Source of the DNA: Treponema putidum
GTDB taxonomy: Bacteria > Spirochaetota > Spirochaetia > Treponematales > Treponemataceae
Assembly (NCBI RefSeq): GCF_000755145.1
Contig: NZ_CP009228.1
Coordinates: 1,907,694-1,971,693 of the forward strand
DNA: 64,000 bases
Direction of reading: 5' to 3'
Every line of letters starts with the position of its first letter. Within the stretch, counting starts at the first letter, position 1. The translations under genes and the position numbers were made by a program. The notes beneath the pieces were generated by a model. The model did not search any database, was not told the DNA's origin, and was given only the letters and a program-made list of their open reading frames with translations. This document shows, one piece after another, positions 8,353-17,141 of this stretch.

Positions 8353-9656
8353 TCCACGATAGTAATTTCGACGCGTCTATTTTGGGCGCGTCCTTCTTCG
8401 GTGCCGTTAGGAGCAATGGGTTTTGTTCCTCCGGCACCCTGATAAATAAACTTTTCCGCCGGTATACCCCTGTTTATAAGTTTTTCGATGACTGTTTTAG
8501 CCCTTTCTTGGGATAGAATTTTTTCTTCTTCAGCCTTACCGACATCGGCTGTGTGACCTTCTACAAAAAAGAATTCACTTTCCGATTCTTTTAAAATCTT
8601 AGCTATCTCATCGAGCTTTGCCTCTTCTCCTTTTAAAAGAATTGATTTATCCGGTTCAAATTGAAGATTTTTTAGCCTGAGCATTGTACCCCGTTTTGTT
8701 TTACTTACCTCAATGTCTTTATTTGGTTTGATTTCCGGCTTTTCTTTTTGTAAAGAAGATTCTTGTGAAGTAGCCCCTTGTAAAGGTGTCTCTTTTGAGG
8801 TTCCACCTTGTGCAATGGTACTTCCCGTGTAAGAATAAAAATGAAGCAAAAAGCCTCGGTGTTTTAGCCTTTTTCCGTCCGCATAAAAAAACTCTTCATC
8901 TATTTTTTCCCGTATTAAAATAGGCCTATTTGTACCGTCAAGGTAGATGTCTGTTTTTCTTCCGCCTTCAGATCTTATAAGTTCATCATCGCCTAGGTTG
9001 TCGCTGTGCTTGTAGCGGAGGCCGAAGGCTGCTTCTACATGATGAACGTTTTGGCCGTTTAAAATAGTTATTCCCATATATTTAAAACCTGCGTTTACGG
9101 GTATCCTTGTAGCAGCTTTTTCAGGCTTGGGCCTTACGGCGACGGTACATTTTCCTTCCCAAGTTTTTCCTATGTCCGTAGCCGTAAAAGCTCTTTCGGG
9201 CAAAACAGGAAAATTTCTCAAAAGAGGGTAACCCGAATCTTCATTGAAAATTTGAGGCTGGTAAGGATTTTCAATATCTTCTTCCTCTTGTTCGGGAATA
9301 AATTTAAATGAAATAGGTAAGATCGAATCGATCGGCAAAGCAGCTTTCAGCCCGTCTTTGCGTGTTTTTTGAAGCACAAAGGCTTCTCCTTCGTAAAGAT
9401 AGGCATCTTCATTGCCGAGCCTTGTTTCGCTCATGTAGAGCCGTGTTTCTCTGGAAGTAAGCCCTGCATATTTTCCGTCAATGTAGACGGAGTAATCGGC
9501 TCTTTCCGTAATGAGTATTTTGCCTTCGGATAAATTTTCTTGCCCTAAAAGAAGATTTAAACAAAAACTAAAGAGAAAGCAGATTAAAAAAAGTTTTTTT
9601 ACGAAAGTGCGGTTTTTTGATGTATAGTAATTTTTAGCTGTTTGAATATTTATCAT
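8349..9656 (-). CDS. OmpA-family exported protein
   Basis: A 435-residue protein with a hydrophobic signal segment (FVKKLFLICFLFSFCLNLLL) and a unique central region. The C-terminal OmpA/MotB-like peptidoglycan-binding domain spans about the last 110 residues: LKNLQFEPDKSILL, then FFFVEGHTADVG, then LSQERAKTVIEKLINRGI, then GRAQNRRVEITI. The conserved Asp (GHTAD) and the Arg of NRRVEI, which bind diaminopimelate in this family, are present. It would tie the envelope to peptidoglycan. A Gln/Ser/Thr-rich linker (about residues 290-320) separates the two parts. The start at 9656 was chosen over 9692 because a strong promoter ends 7 bp before it. Confidence 0.8.
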   Translation of the reverse strand: MINIQTAKNYYTSKNRTFVKKLFLICFLFSFCLNLLLGQENLSEGKILITERADYSVYIDGKYAGLTSRETRLYMSETRLGNEDAYLYEGEAFVLQKTRKDGLKAALPIDSILPISFKFIPEQEEEDIENPYQPQIFNEDSGYPLLRNFPVLPERAFTATDIGKTWEGKCTVAVRPKPEKAATRIPVNAGFKYMGITILNGQNVHHVEAAFGLRYKHSDNLGDDELIRSEGGRKTDIYLDGTNRPILIREKIDEEFFYADGKRLKHRGFLLHFYSYTGSTIAQGGTSKETPLQGATSQESSLQKEKPEIKPNKDIEVSKTKRGTMLRLKNLQFEPDKSILLKGEEAKLDEIAKILKESESEFFFVEGHTADVGKAEEEKILSQERAKTVIEKLINRGIPAEKFIYQGAGGTKPIAPNGTEEGRAQNRRVEITIVD

Positions 9657-9663
9657 GCTAATA

Positions 9664-9692
9664 ATTATACCACAAGAGAACTCGTTTTTCAA
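9664..9692 (-). promoter_or_regulatory. strong promoter, predicted leaderless
   Basis: Read on the minus strand, TTGAAA (9692-9687), exactly 17 bp, then TATAAT (9669-9664). The ATG of the OmpA-like gene follows after 7 bases, so the transcript should begin on the start codon. There is no room for a Shine-Dalgarno sequence. Confidence 0.6.
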
Positions 9693-9817
9693 TTAAGGAA
9701 TGCAGGAGTTAAGCCTGTGTTAATAATTAGAAGTATTTTTATAATTTAGTATTTTTTTCGAATAATTCCTATAAATATAATGGAGAGGGGAAATTTGAAA
9801 AAATTAGGAGAACACAA

Positions 9818-10582
9818 ATGATAAAAAAATTTGAAGATTTGACTTTACAAGACGATTTTATGTTTTGTAAAGTTATGCAAAATCCGGATTTATGTAAAAG
9901 ACTTATCGAAATGATACTATCCGATACAATAGGTAAAATTACATATATTTCGATACAGCATAATCTTAAAAATTATGAACAGGCAAAGTCAGTGAGATTT
10001 GATGTTTTAGTACAGACAGAGAACGGTAAATTTTATGATATTGAAATGCAAGTAAGTAACGAAAAGAATATACCCAAAAGAATGAGGTTTTACCAAGCAG
10101 CCATTGATATTTCGTTCTTGGATAAGGGCAATTCCTATAATAATTTAAATGACAGCTTTATAATTTTTATCTGCACTTTTGATGCTATCGGTAAAAATAG
10201 ACCTATTTATACCTTTGAAAACATCTGCATTGAAGATAAAAATATATCTTTACAAGACGGAACAAAAAAGGTTATAATAAATTCAGAGGCTTTTAAGGAC
10301 GCCAAAGACAAAGAATTAAAAGAGTTTTTAGAATACCTTAAAACGGGTAAAGCAAAAAGCGAATTTACAAGGAGGATAGAAAAAATGATACAAACAATAA
10401 AACAAAATGAACAGGCAAGACAAGAATATAGATTAATGTCTACCTTTGAAATGGATGCTAGGGATAAAGGTTTTTCAGAAGGCTTAAAGCAAACGGCCAA
10501 AAATATGAAAATGGAAAAACTGGATATATCTTTAATTAAAAAAATAACCGGTCTTTCCGAATCCGAAATCGAAAAACTGTAA
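9818..10582 (+). CDS. Rpn/PD-(D/E)XK nuclease (transposase-like) family protein
   Basis: A 254-residue member of the PDDEXK_2 / Rpn (recombination-promoting nuclease) family, common in many copies in treponemes. The start LTLQDDFMFCKVMQNPDLCK is the family opening. The nuclease core is VRFDVLVQ (Asp) followed by YDIEMQ (the ExQ form of the ExK motif). The C terminus carries a short helix with LSESEIEKL, as in paralogues. A ribosome-binding site (TAGGAG) precedes the ATG. Rpn proteins are DNA endonucleases in Escherichia coli; whether this one acts as nuclease, recombination factor or toxin is open. A decayed paralogue lies at 26.1-27.0 kb. Confidence 0.8.
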   Translation: MIKKFEDLTLQDDFMFCKVMQNPDLCKRLIEMILSDTIGKITYISIQHNLKNYEQAKSVRFDVLVQTENGKFYDIEMQVSNEKNIPKRMRFYQAAIDISFLDKGNSYNNLNDSFIIFICTFDAIGKNRPIYTFENICIEDKNISLQDGTKKVIINSEAFKDAKDKELKEFLEYLKTGKAKSEFTRRIEKMIQTIKQNEQARQEYRLMSTFEMDARDKGFSEGLKQTAKNMKMEKLDISLIKKITGLSESEIEKL

Positions 10583-10583
10583 C

Positions 10584-10637
10584 TTTATCAAGATATTTAT
10601 TATTAATTCCTCAAATCTCTATCTTATCAAGATATTT
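10584..10637. repeat. short direct repeat in the Rpn-helicase gap
   Basis: TTATCAAGATATTT occurs at 10584-10597 and again at 10624-10637, in the 137 bp between the Rpn gene and the helicase. It is AT-rich and short, so it may be chance or a protein-binding site. Otherwise the gap holds only the helicase promoter. Confidence 0.3.
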
Positions 10638-10662
10638 TACAATAAATAGTAAAATTCCGCAC

Positions 10663-10691
10663 TTGAAATCGGCAGGGAAATATGATAAAAT
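10663..10691 (+). promoter_or_regulatory. promoter of the DinG-type helicase
   Basis: TTGAAA at 10663-10668, a 17 bp spacer and TAAAAT at 10686-10691. The ATG follows 28 bases after the -10 box, with only a weak purine stretch (ATAGGT) as ribosome-binding site. Confidence 0.4.
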
Positions 10692-10719
10692 CGCCGTCTT
10701 GAGCAATAGGTCTTAAAGC

Positions 10720-12849
10720 ATGGAATACTTTGATGATGATTATTTTGACGACGAAAAAATATACCCCCTGGACCCTAAAATGGTTTCTTCTCTTTTGGAG
10801 GAGGACGGACCCCTTGCTTCATTTTTTGAAAAATACGAGGCAAGGCAGCCTCAGCTTGCATTAACGGAATCCATTTGCCGCTGCTTTAATGAAGAGGCTA
10901 TCGGCGTCTTTGAGGCGGGAACAGGGGTAGGGAAGAGCCTTGCCTATCTTTTGCCTGCAATGATGTGGGCAAAACAAAATAAAAAACGTGTTGTAATTTC
11001 GACAGGGACTATTAACTTACAGCAGCAGCTCATCGAAAAAGATGTTCTTACGGCAAAGAAAATTCTGGGAAAGAGTTTTCAGGATATAAAGGCCTGTCTT
11101 GTAAAGGGAAGGCATAATTTTTTGTGCCTGCGCCGGATGAGTCAGGCATTAAGGGAGAACGATTTTTTTACTGAAGGGCAGGAAGAACTTGACAAGATAA
11201 AAGAATGGGCTACGGAAACTAAAGACGGCAGCCGCTCTGACCTTGATTTTATGCCGACTGAAAAAGTTTGGTCTACTGTTTGTTCCGAACCCGACAACTG
11301 CCAGATGAACAAGTGTCCCTATTTTTCGGGATGTTTTGTGATGAGGCTAAAAAGGGAAGCGGAAAACTCCTCCATTCTTGTTGCAAACCATCATCTTCTA
11401 TTTGCTGACCTTTCCGTGAGGGCCGAAGGCTTCGGGTATCAGGGTACGGCCGTTCTTCCCTCTTATGAGAATATAATAATCGATGAAGCCCACGGAACAG
11501 AAGACGCTGCACAAAGTTTTTTTTCGAGCGATATTTCCCGATTTGCCTTACACAAGCAAATCAACTTACTTTACCGATTTAGGAGGGGAAAGCAGGCCGG
11601 CATTTTAAGCGGCATAGTTTCAATATCCAAAAAGGCGGAACTCTTTACCGAAATCATAAATCTTCTCGAAGTTGCTGCAGCTTCTTTTAATATTCTTGAA
11701 GAACAGGCCTTGCAAGTTCTGCAAACCTATCAGTCAAAAAGCCTCGCACAAACTTCAAGCGATGAAAAAGAAAAGCTCTTATCTTGTGTAGACAATTTTT
11801 TTAAAAACATAAACAACCTAAACATAAAACTTGAAAACATTATCAATGCAGCTGATGGAGAAGAAGATGAAGAAGGCTATATAAGAGACGGCCTTGTAGT
11901 ATTGCGCCGCTTAAAAAAAATGGCTTCCGTAATGGAAAACTTTTTAAATAGCCGTGAGTTCCCGGACGATGTTTTTTGGTTTGAAAAAATAAAAACCTCT
12001 CAAGGGGAGGCTGTCCGCTTTATTCAAACACCGTTAAATTTAGCCCCGATAATGCGGCGTTCGGTTTTTATGCCCATGGCAACCGTAATCTGTGTTTCCG
12101 CTACCTTAAAAATCGGAGATGATTTTAATTTTTGGCTTAACAGAAACGGCCTTTATGACTTTACCGAAAAAAAGATTATCAAAAATTTTTTCCCTTCTCC
12201 TTTTCCGTACGAAAAAAATGTTGTCTTCAATATTCCGACGGATATGCCCATGCCCGATGAAAATAATTTTCAAGATGCCGTAAACGAAACCGTCCTCGCC
12301 TTATTGGAGATAACTCAAGGTAAGACCCTTATTTTGTTTACGTCTTATGATTCTCTTCAAAAAACTTGCGAATATGTAAGGGAGAATATTGATGAAAAAA
12401 TAAAGATTTTAAAACAGGGAGAGGCGGATAGGATGCAGCTCTTATATGAATTTAAGGATGATGTTTCAAGCTGTCTATTTGCCGTTTCATCTTTTTGGGC
12501 AGGGGTGGATGTTCCCGGGGAATCCCTTTCCCACGTAATTTTGGTAAAACTCCCATTTGCGGTTCCGACCGAACCCATATTTAAGGCAAGAGCCGATTTG
12601 ATAGAAAGATCGGGCGGAAATTCCTTTATGCATCTGAGCGTTCCGGAAGCTGTCGTACAATTTAGGCAGGGCTTTGGGCGGCTCATGCGTTCCAATACGG
12701 ACAGGGGCATAGTTACCGTATTAGATAAAAGAATTTTGGTAAAGCGTTACGGTTCAATATTTATTCAAAGCATTCCGCAGACGATTCAATGTTTTTCCGA
12801 AACAAAAGCCGTATTGAACAAAATAGAAGATTTTTTGTATAATGAGTAG
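10720..12849 (+). CDS. DinG/YoaA-type ATP-dependent DNA helicase
   Basis: A 709-residue superfamily 2 helicase of the XPD/DinG group, which unwinds 5'-overhang DNA and R-loops. Walker A is EAGTGVGKS (about residues 65-73) and the DEAH box is IIDEAHGTED. Between them lie the cysteines expected for a 4Fe-4S cluster (NFLCLRRM, then VCSEPDNCQMNKCPYFSGCF). C-terminal helicase motifs include SFWAGVDVPGESLSHVIL and QFRQGFGRLMRS. There is no nuclease domain. The first 20 residues are very acidic (EYFDDDYFDDE). It is followed by plsC at 32 bp on the same strand. It probably acts in replication-fork repair. Confidence 0.88.
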   Translation: MEYFDDDYFDDEKIYPLDPKMVSSLLEEDGPLASFFEKYEARQPQLALTESICRCFNEEAIGVFEAGTGVGKSLAYLLPAMMWAKQNKKRVVISTGTINLQQQLIEKDVLTAKKILGKSFQDIKACLVKGRHNFLCLRRMSQALRENDFFTEGQEELDKIKEWATETKDGSRSDLDFMPTEKVWSTVCSEPDNCQMNKCPYFSGCFVMRLKREAENSSILVANHHLLFADLSVRAEGFGYQGTAVLPSYENIIIDEAHGTEDAAQSFFSSDISRFALHKQINLLYRFRRGKQAGILSGIVSISKKAELFTEIINLLEVAAASFNILEEQALQVLQTYQSKSLAQTSSDEKEKLLSCVDNFFKNINNLNIKLENIINAADGEEDEEGYIRDGLVVLRRLKKMASVMENFLNSREFPDDVFWFEKIKTSQGEAVRFIQTPLNLAPIMRRSVFMPMATVICVSATLKIGDDFNFWLNRNGLYDFTEKKIIKNFFPSPFPYEKNVVFNIPTDMPMPDENNFQDAVNETVLALLEITQGKTLILFTSYDSLQKTCEYVRENIDEKIKILKQGEADRMQLLYEFKDDVSSCLFAVSSFWAGVDVPGESLSHVILVKLPFAVPTEPIFKARADLIERSGGNSFMHLSVPEAVVQFRQGFGRLMRSNTDRGIVTVLDKRILVKRYGSIFIQSIPQTIQCFSETKAVLNKIEDFLYNE

Positions 12850-12881
12850 ATTGTTTATATGCGTTATTATAGGGGTAGGAA

Positions 12882-13637
12882 ATGAGTGCTATTATTGCGA
12901 TTTTATGTTGTTTGGTAATCTTATCATGGAGGGCAATGCTGATTGGCCTATGTCATTCCGTTTACAGACGGGGCTGTGATTGGGTTAATAGCGAAGTAAT
13001 TGTAAGACCTGCTCCGAGATTACTGTTTGCGGTTTTTAAACAATATATCGGTTTTAAGTTTGAAGGAGATTATACCCTTACGGATCAGCTGCCTGAGCAG
13101 TATTTGGTTATATCCAACCATCAAAGTCTTTTAGACATAGTGGTTCACATGAACTATTATAATGGAACGCGTCTCCGCTTCGTTTCAAAAGAAGAACTCG
13201 GGCGTAATGTTCCCCTGGTTTCTCCTATGCTTAAAAGCGGAAAACATTGTTTGGTAAAAAGAACAGGAAGTCCGATGCAGGCTATGAAGGCTGTCGATAA
13301 ATTTGCAGACTATGTTGCAAAAAACAATCTTATTCCCGTTATCTTCCCCGAAGGTTCCCGCTCAAAGGACGGTAATTTAAAAACTTTTCATGCGGCCGGG
13401 TTCCGCCGGTTTTTAAATGCGGCTCCAATGCCTGTAGCAGTCTGTGCCGTTGACGGAGGCTGGAAAATATCTTCGCTGACCCGTATGGCAAAAAACCTAA
13501 AAGGCGGCGCATACAGGATTAAACTTTTAAAAATTTATGATGCTCCTCAAACAAAGGAAGAACAGATTAAGATTCTTGAAGAAGGGAAAGCCCTCATACA
13601 GGCCCAGCTTGATGAGTGGCGTAAAGCCGATAAATAG
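12882..13637 (+). CDS. plsC: 1-acyl-sn-glycerol-3-phosphate acyltransferase
   Basis: A 251-residue membrane-bound acyltransferase that makes phosphatidic acid. The N-terminal hydrophobic segment IIAILCCLVILSW anchors it. The catalytic block SNHQSLLDIVVHM carries the NHxxxxD motif (here NHQSLLD), and the phosphate-binding block is FPEGSRSKDGNLKTF. A ribosome-binding site (GGGTAGG) lies a few bases before the ATG. It lies 32 bp after the helicase gene and may be co-transcribed with it. The phospholipid role fits the family; acyl-chain preference is unknown. Confidence 0.88.
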   Translation: MSAIIAILCCLVILSWRAMLIGLCHSVYRRGCDWVNSEVIVRPAPRLLFAVFKQYIGFKFEGDYTLTDQLPEQYLVISNHQSLLDIVVHMNYYNGTRLRFVSKEELGRNVPLVSPMLKSGKHCLVKRTGSPMQAMKAVDKFADYVAKNNLIPVIFPEGSRSKDGNLKTFHAAGFRRFLNAAPMPVAVCAVDGGWKISSLTRMAKNLKGGAYRIKLLKIYDAPQTKEEQIKILEEGKALIQAQLDEWRKADK

Positions 13638-13682
13638 AGTTATGCTCACGGCCCTTAAGAAGTGATATTTCAGAAATAAAAA

Positions 13683-13726
13683 TATCAAGTACTTGATAAT
13701 TATGCGCATAATGTGTATAATATAAT
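13683..13726 (+). promoter_or_regulatory. hicAB promoter with two abutting palindromes
   Basis: The promoter is TTGATA (13693-13698), 17 bp, TATAAT (13716-13721). The perfect palindrome TATCAAGTACTTGATA at 13683-13698 covers the -35 box, and the perfect palindrome ATTATGCGCATAAT at 13699-13712 fills the spacer. A second TATAAT follows at 13721-13726. HicB proteins often autorepress, so these are the obvious operator candidates. The start codon is 11-16 bases after the -10 boxes and has no Shine-Dalgarno sequence. Confidence 0.6.
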
Positions 13727-13737
13727 TTAGATATAAA

Positions 13738-13920
13738 ATGACGGTAAAAGAAATAGAAAAAATACTAAAGGCGGATGGTTGGTATTTTGTAACGGCAAAA
13801 GGTTCTCATAATCAATATAAACATGCTGTAAAATTCGGAAAAGTTACGGTACCAAATCATAAAGGAGATATACCGATAGGAACCGTGAGAGCAATTCTAA
13901 AGCAGGCAGGATTGAAATAA
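13738..13920 (+). CDS. hicA: HicA-type mRNA interferase toxin
   Basis: A 60-residue HicA toxin with a double-stranded-RNA-binding-like fold that cuts mRNA during translation. Family hallmarks are the N-terminal VKEIEKILKADGW helix-turn, the catalytic-histidine region KGSHNQYKH, and the end PIGTVRAILKQAGL. It is full length. The antitoxin gene follows after 20 bp, the usual hicA-hicB order. The start has no Shine-Dalgarno sequence and lies only about 10 nt after the predicted transcript start, so translation may be weak. Confidence 0.85.
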   Translation: MTVKEIEKILKADGWYFVTAKGSHNQYKHAVKFGKVTVPNHKGDIPIGTVRAILKQAGLK

Positions 13921-13940
13921 GGATAATGGAGGAATATAAA

Positions 13941-14345
13941 ATGAAATTAGCATATCCGGCAATAATAACATATTGTGAAGAAGATAATAGTTATAGTATT
14001 GAATTTCCCGATTTGCAAGGCTGTGTTTCCGGAGGTTTTTCTCTTATAGAAGCGATAGAGATGGGAATAGATGCTGCATCAGGGTGGATATTAACGGAAA
14101 TCGAGGAAGGAAATGCTGTTCCAAAAGCAAGTGATCCGACAAAAATAAAACTGCCTGATGATAAAAGTTTTATAAATATGCTTATTTTAGATATGGATTC
14201 GTATAGTGAAAAATATTCAAGTAAATGTGTAAGAAAGAATATAACGCTTCCAAAATGGGTGAATACACTTGCAGAAAAAAATAATGTGAATTTTTCACAA
14301 TTATTACAGAATACGATAGTAGAAAAATACGTAGGGGCTATGTAA
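13941..14345 (+). CDS. hicB: HicB-type antitoxin with C-terminal DNA-binding helix
   Basis: A 134-residue HicB antitoxin. The N-terminal degenerate RNase-H-like domain (MKLAYPAIITYCEEDNSYSI, then EFPDLQGCVSGG) binds and blocks HicA. The C-terminal segment VRKNITLPKWVNTLAEKNNV, followed by NFSQLLQNTIVEKY, is a ribbon-helix-helix DNA-binding module that likely reads the palindromes upstream of hicA. The start at 13941 is chosen because GGAGG lies 8 bp before it; an upstream in-frame ATG at 13926 overlaps that site. Confidence 0.87.
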   Translation: MKLAYPAIITYCEEDNSYSIEFPDLQGCVSGGFSLIEAIEMGIDAASGWILTEIEEGNAVPKASDPTKIKLPDDKSFINMLILDMDSYSEKYSSKCVRKNITLPKWVNTLAEKNNVNFSQLLQNTIVEKYVGAM

Positions 14346-14374
14346 AATCACCTAACACTCGTTTAAGTCTTAAC

Positions 14375-17125
14375 CTAGAATTTTATTTGTATAATAGCTT
14401 TAAATTTTCCTATTTTTACATTTTCAATAGGATGGGCATATTCTATACCGATATTTGCGGCTGTGCTTATGGTCATATAAAGTTTGCCGTAAACCGACTG
14501 ATAAATATCGGCCGTGTTTTTTTCTGCGTCTAAAAAGTTAAAGATTGCTCTGTATCCTGTTGTAATATTTAGCCTGTTAAAAAATATTGGAAGCCATGAA
14601 CTTCCTGTTTGAATATCGTAACTTAAAAGATTTACCTCTCCTTCAAAGCCGAAGCCGTAATTTAATTTTCCCGGACGGATAAGTTTTTTTACGTTTTCAT
14701 ATTCGCTCATATCCGGAAGATAAGATGCCATACCCATCATAGCCGTATTGTTAAAAAATCCGTAACTGCCGGTATGAGGACTTGCAAAAGAATTATATCC
14801 TAAATATGAACTTAAATTTAATTTAACCGGAACTACCGGCGGTCTAAAGCCGGCAAAGACCTGAAAAACTGTGGCATTTGTTTTTGAAGGAAAATGAAAG
14901 CCGTGTTTTAATCCGGCCGCTGCCTGAAACATTATAAAGTCTTTTGTAAAAAAATTCGTATTTAATTTTTGAGAAGATTTTTGATAAGTATAAACAGCCG
15001 ACAATTCTTCGGATAGGACGGGGTTTCCTAATTTTTGTTCATAGAGAGTTTTTGCTCTTTTATAGGAAGAATCAAAAAAGCTGAACCCCTCAATCGATAA
15101 ACCGGCTTTTCCCGAAACATTATGATAAAAAGAATTCAAAGGAAAAAACAATTCGCTTTCTATGCCGCTTCCGATTTTTCTATATTTAAAAGATTTATTT
15201 TCATCATAAAATTTAATCCTGATATCGGCAGGCCTTGTTTTCGCTTTGAGCAAAACGGATGTTTCATAAAAGAAAGGTTTAAAATAAAAAAGAGAAAGAT
15301 TTTCAAAATATAAAAAGTTAGTAGGATCATTCCAATATAATTTTATACCGATAGGTACGGCTTTGCTTTCTTCTAAGAGCCCCGAAAAATCAATGATGGG
15401 CAGGGGAAAGGGTTTATGCATCCACGAAAAATAACTGTATTTATTTTTAGTTAAAATCTCGGTATTAGGAATTTTTGTTTTAGTTTCCTGAGCTGAAATA
15501 TCAAAGTCCTTTAACGAAACTTTTCTGCCGGTATAAAGGGAAGCATCTGTTTTGTATAAGGAATTATACTTCGTAAAAATACCTACATAAATAACTTCGT
15601 ATTCTTTAGTATCTTTTTTTCGGCTTACAATCGGAAAAAAAGTACCTCCGGAAATATCTTTTTCTAAAACGTTTAATTCATTTGTTTTTAAATTAAAAAA
15701 AGCCGACCTATAAAGATTATTTTTACCCGCCCATGAAAAACTTAAAATAGGTTCTTCTTCCGAATTGTTGCTTTGCAAATACCTTATTGCAGGAAGCGGA
15801 TTTTCGAATTCAAGTTTTTGTATTTTTTTTGAAACCGTATCGATTATCAGAATATCGCGGTTTATTCCGTTGGCGGCAATGAGGGCAATTTTGTTTTTGC
15901 CTGCAAATACCGGATTATAAAGTGCCGAATAAGGAAGTCCCGGCCCGGCCTTTAAAAGGCCGGTCTTTTCAAAAGATTTTTGATCGATTAAAACAAGCTC
16001 CGAAAACTGACTCTGTATTTCGATTCCGCAAATAGTTTGTCCGCAAAAAGATGCGTATCTTAATGACTGATATTCTTTACCTAAAAACTTTTTTTTCTGC
16101 ATATCGAAGATGATAGCCCTATTGTGTTCGCCGAAAGGGGTATCTACTAAGTCGCTCACTAAAAGAAATTTTCCGTCTTGTGAAAAATTTAAAAAAGAAA
16201 GAGTCGGGTTTGCCGTAAAAAGTTTTTCTTCTTTTCCCGAATTATCAAAAAATATTACGTTTTTTGTTGTAAAATCAAAACAGGCAAAGCCCTTACTTGT
16301 TCTTGCCGTAATATTAAATCCAGATACTTCTTTAATCGGCTCTTGCGGCATGATAGCCTTTTCGGGAAATTGAATGGATTCCAAAAAATTGTTCCAAAGT
16401 TTATCAAGTTCCCTGTCAAAAATTTTCTTTGTCTTACTCTTTGGGAAAGACGAAAGAGGATTAGCCCAGTATTTTGCATAGGTTTCCATTCCGTAAATTT
16501 TTTGAAGATATTCGGCAAATGCTCCGCCGTAAATATAAGGCCAAAGTCCGCCGGGGTAGACATCTCGCGCTCCGGCTGCTTGTTTCCATGAAGGGTTTGC
16601 ATTTTCAATCCTGCCCTGCATTAAGCTGTGCATTATTAACGGATCATTCAGCCTGCCTTGGTCATCATTCATACTTTCGTAAGAAACTGCAACACCCTCA
16701 GTAAAGGACATGGGGAGAAGGGGTAAAAAATATGTGAGCGAAATTGCATGGGTTAATTCATGATAGAGAACTTTTAAGATTATATCGCTTAAATTGCTTA
16801 GCTGCCCCTCTTCCGGCAAGGTATCAAAAAGAACAATCCGGCGGTATGGAAAAAAGGTATAATAACCGTTTAAGGCCTCTTTTCCGGCTTGAATGTAGAC
16901 GGGCATCCTTTTTGGAATTTTACGGTTTAGTTTTTTAGAAATTTCCTCGGCAAAGCCGTCGCCGTATTCTGCAATTAGGGCTGCCGTTTTTTCCGATACG
17001 GGAGAATAAATTATATCGAAGTACTTCGTTTTTTGAACAAGAAGATTTTGAGCATTTAGGTGTATAAATATACCGATTAAAAAGAAAATAAAAACGGTTT
17101 TTGTTTTGAATTGCATATTTTGCAA
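14375..17125 (-). CDS. giant exported gluzincin-like protein with predicted propeller and barrel
   Basis: A 916-residue protein with a signal peptide (about residues 8-25, ending NAQ). An N-terminal peptidase-MA-like domain holds LYHELTHAISLTYF (HExxH) and, about 25 residues on, SFTEGVAVSYES with the third-ligand Glu, as in gluzincin metalloproteases. The middle, about residues 260-540, has repeated short beta segments with WD40/TolB-like texture (for example KFLLVSDLVDTPFGEHNRAI). The last 300 residues look like outer-membrane strands and end in Phe (AIIQIKF). I know of no named family with this order. It would be a surface-anchored protease or a dead binding version; both zinc motifs look intact. 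Confidence 0.65.
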   Translation of the reverse strand: MQNMQFKTKTVFIFFLIGIFIHLNAQNLLVQKTKYFDIIYSPVSEKTAALIAEYGDGFAEEISKKLNRKIPKRMPVYIQAGKEALNGYYTFFPYRRIVLFDTLPEEGQLSNLSDIILKVLYHELTHAISLTYFLPLLPMSFTEGVAVSYESMNDDQGRLNDPLIMHSLMQGRIENANPSWKQAAGARDVYPGGLWPYIYGGAFAEYLQKIYGMETYAKYWANPLSSFPKSKTKKIFDRELDKLWNNFLESIQFPEKAIMPQEPIKEVSGFNITARTSKGFACFDFTTKNVIFFDNSGKEEKLFTANPTLSFLNFSQDGKFLLVSDLVDTPFGEHNRAIIFDMQKKKFLGKEYQSLRYASFCGQTICGIEIQSQFSELVLIDQKSFEKTGLLKAGPGLPYSALYNPVFAGKNKIALIAANGINRDILIIDTVSKKIQKLEFENPLPAIRYLQSNNSEEEPILSFSWAGKNNLYRSAFFNLKTNELNVLEKDISGGTFFPIVSRKKDTKEYEVIYVGIFTKYNSLYKTDASLYTGRKVSLKDFDISAQETKTKIPNTEILTKNKYSYFSWMHKPFPLPIIDFSGLLEESKAVPIGIKLYWNDPTNFLYFENLSLFYFKPFFYETSVLLKAKTRPADIRIKFYDENKSFKYRKIGSGIESELFFPLNSFYHNVSGKAGLSIEGFSFFDSSYKRAKTLYEQKLGNPVLSEELSAVYTYQKSSQKLNTNFFTKDFIMFQAAAGLKHGFHFPSKTNATVFQVFAGFRPPVVPVKLNLSSYLGYNSFASPHTGSYGFFNNTAMMGMASYLPDMSEYENVKKLIRPGKLNYGFGFEGEVNLLSYDIQTGSSWLPIFFNRLNITTGYRAIFNFLDAEKNTADIYQSVYGKLYMTISTAANIGIEYAHPIENVKIGKFKAIIQIKF

Positions 17126-17141
17126 TTATGCGTAAAAAAAC

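Noticed and set aside
16110-16704. Overlapping plus-strand ORFs opposite the 916-residue gene
   Set aside because: Shadows with no ribosome-binding site and no coherent composition; the minus-strand gene has a signal peptide and motifs throughout.
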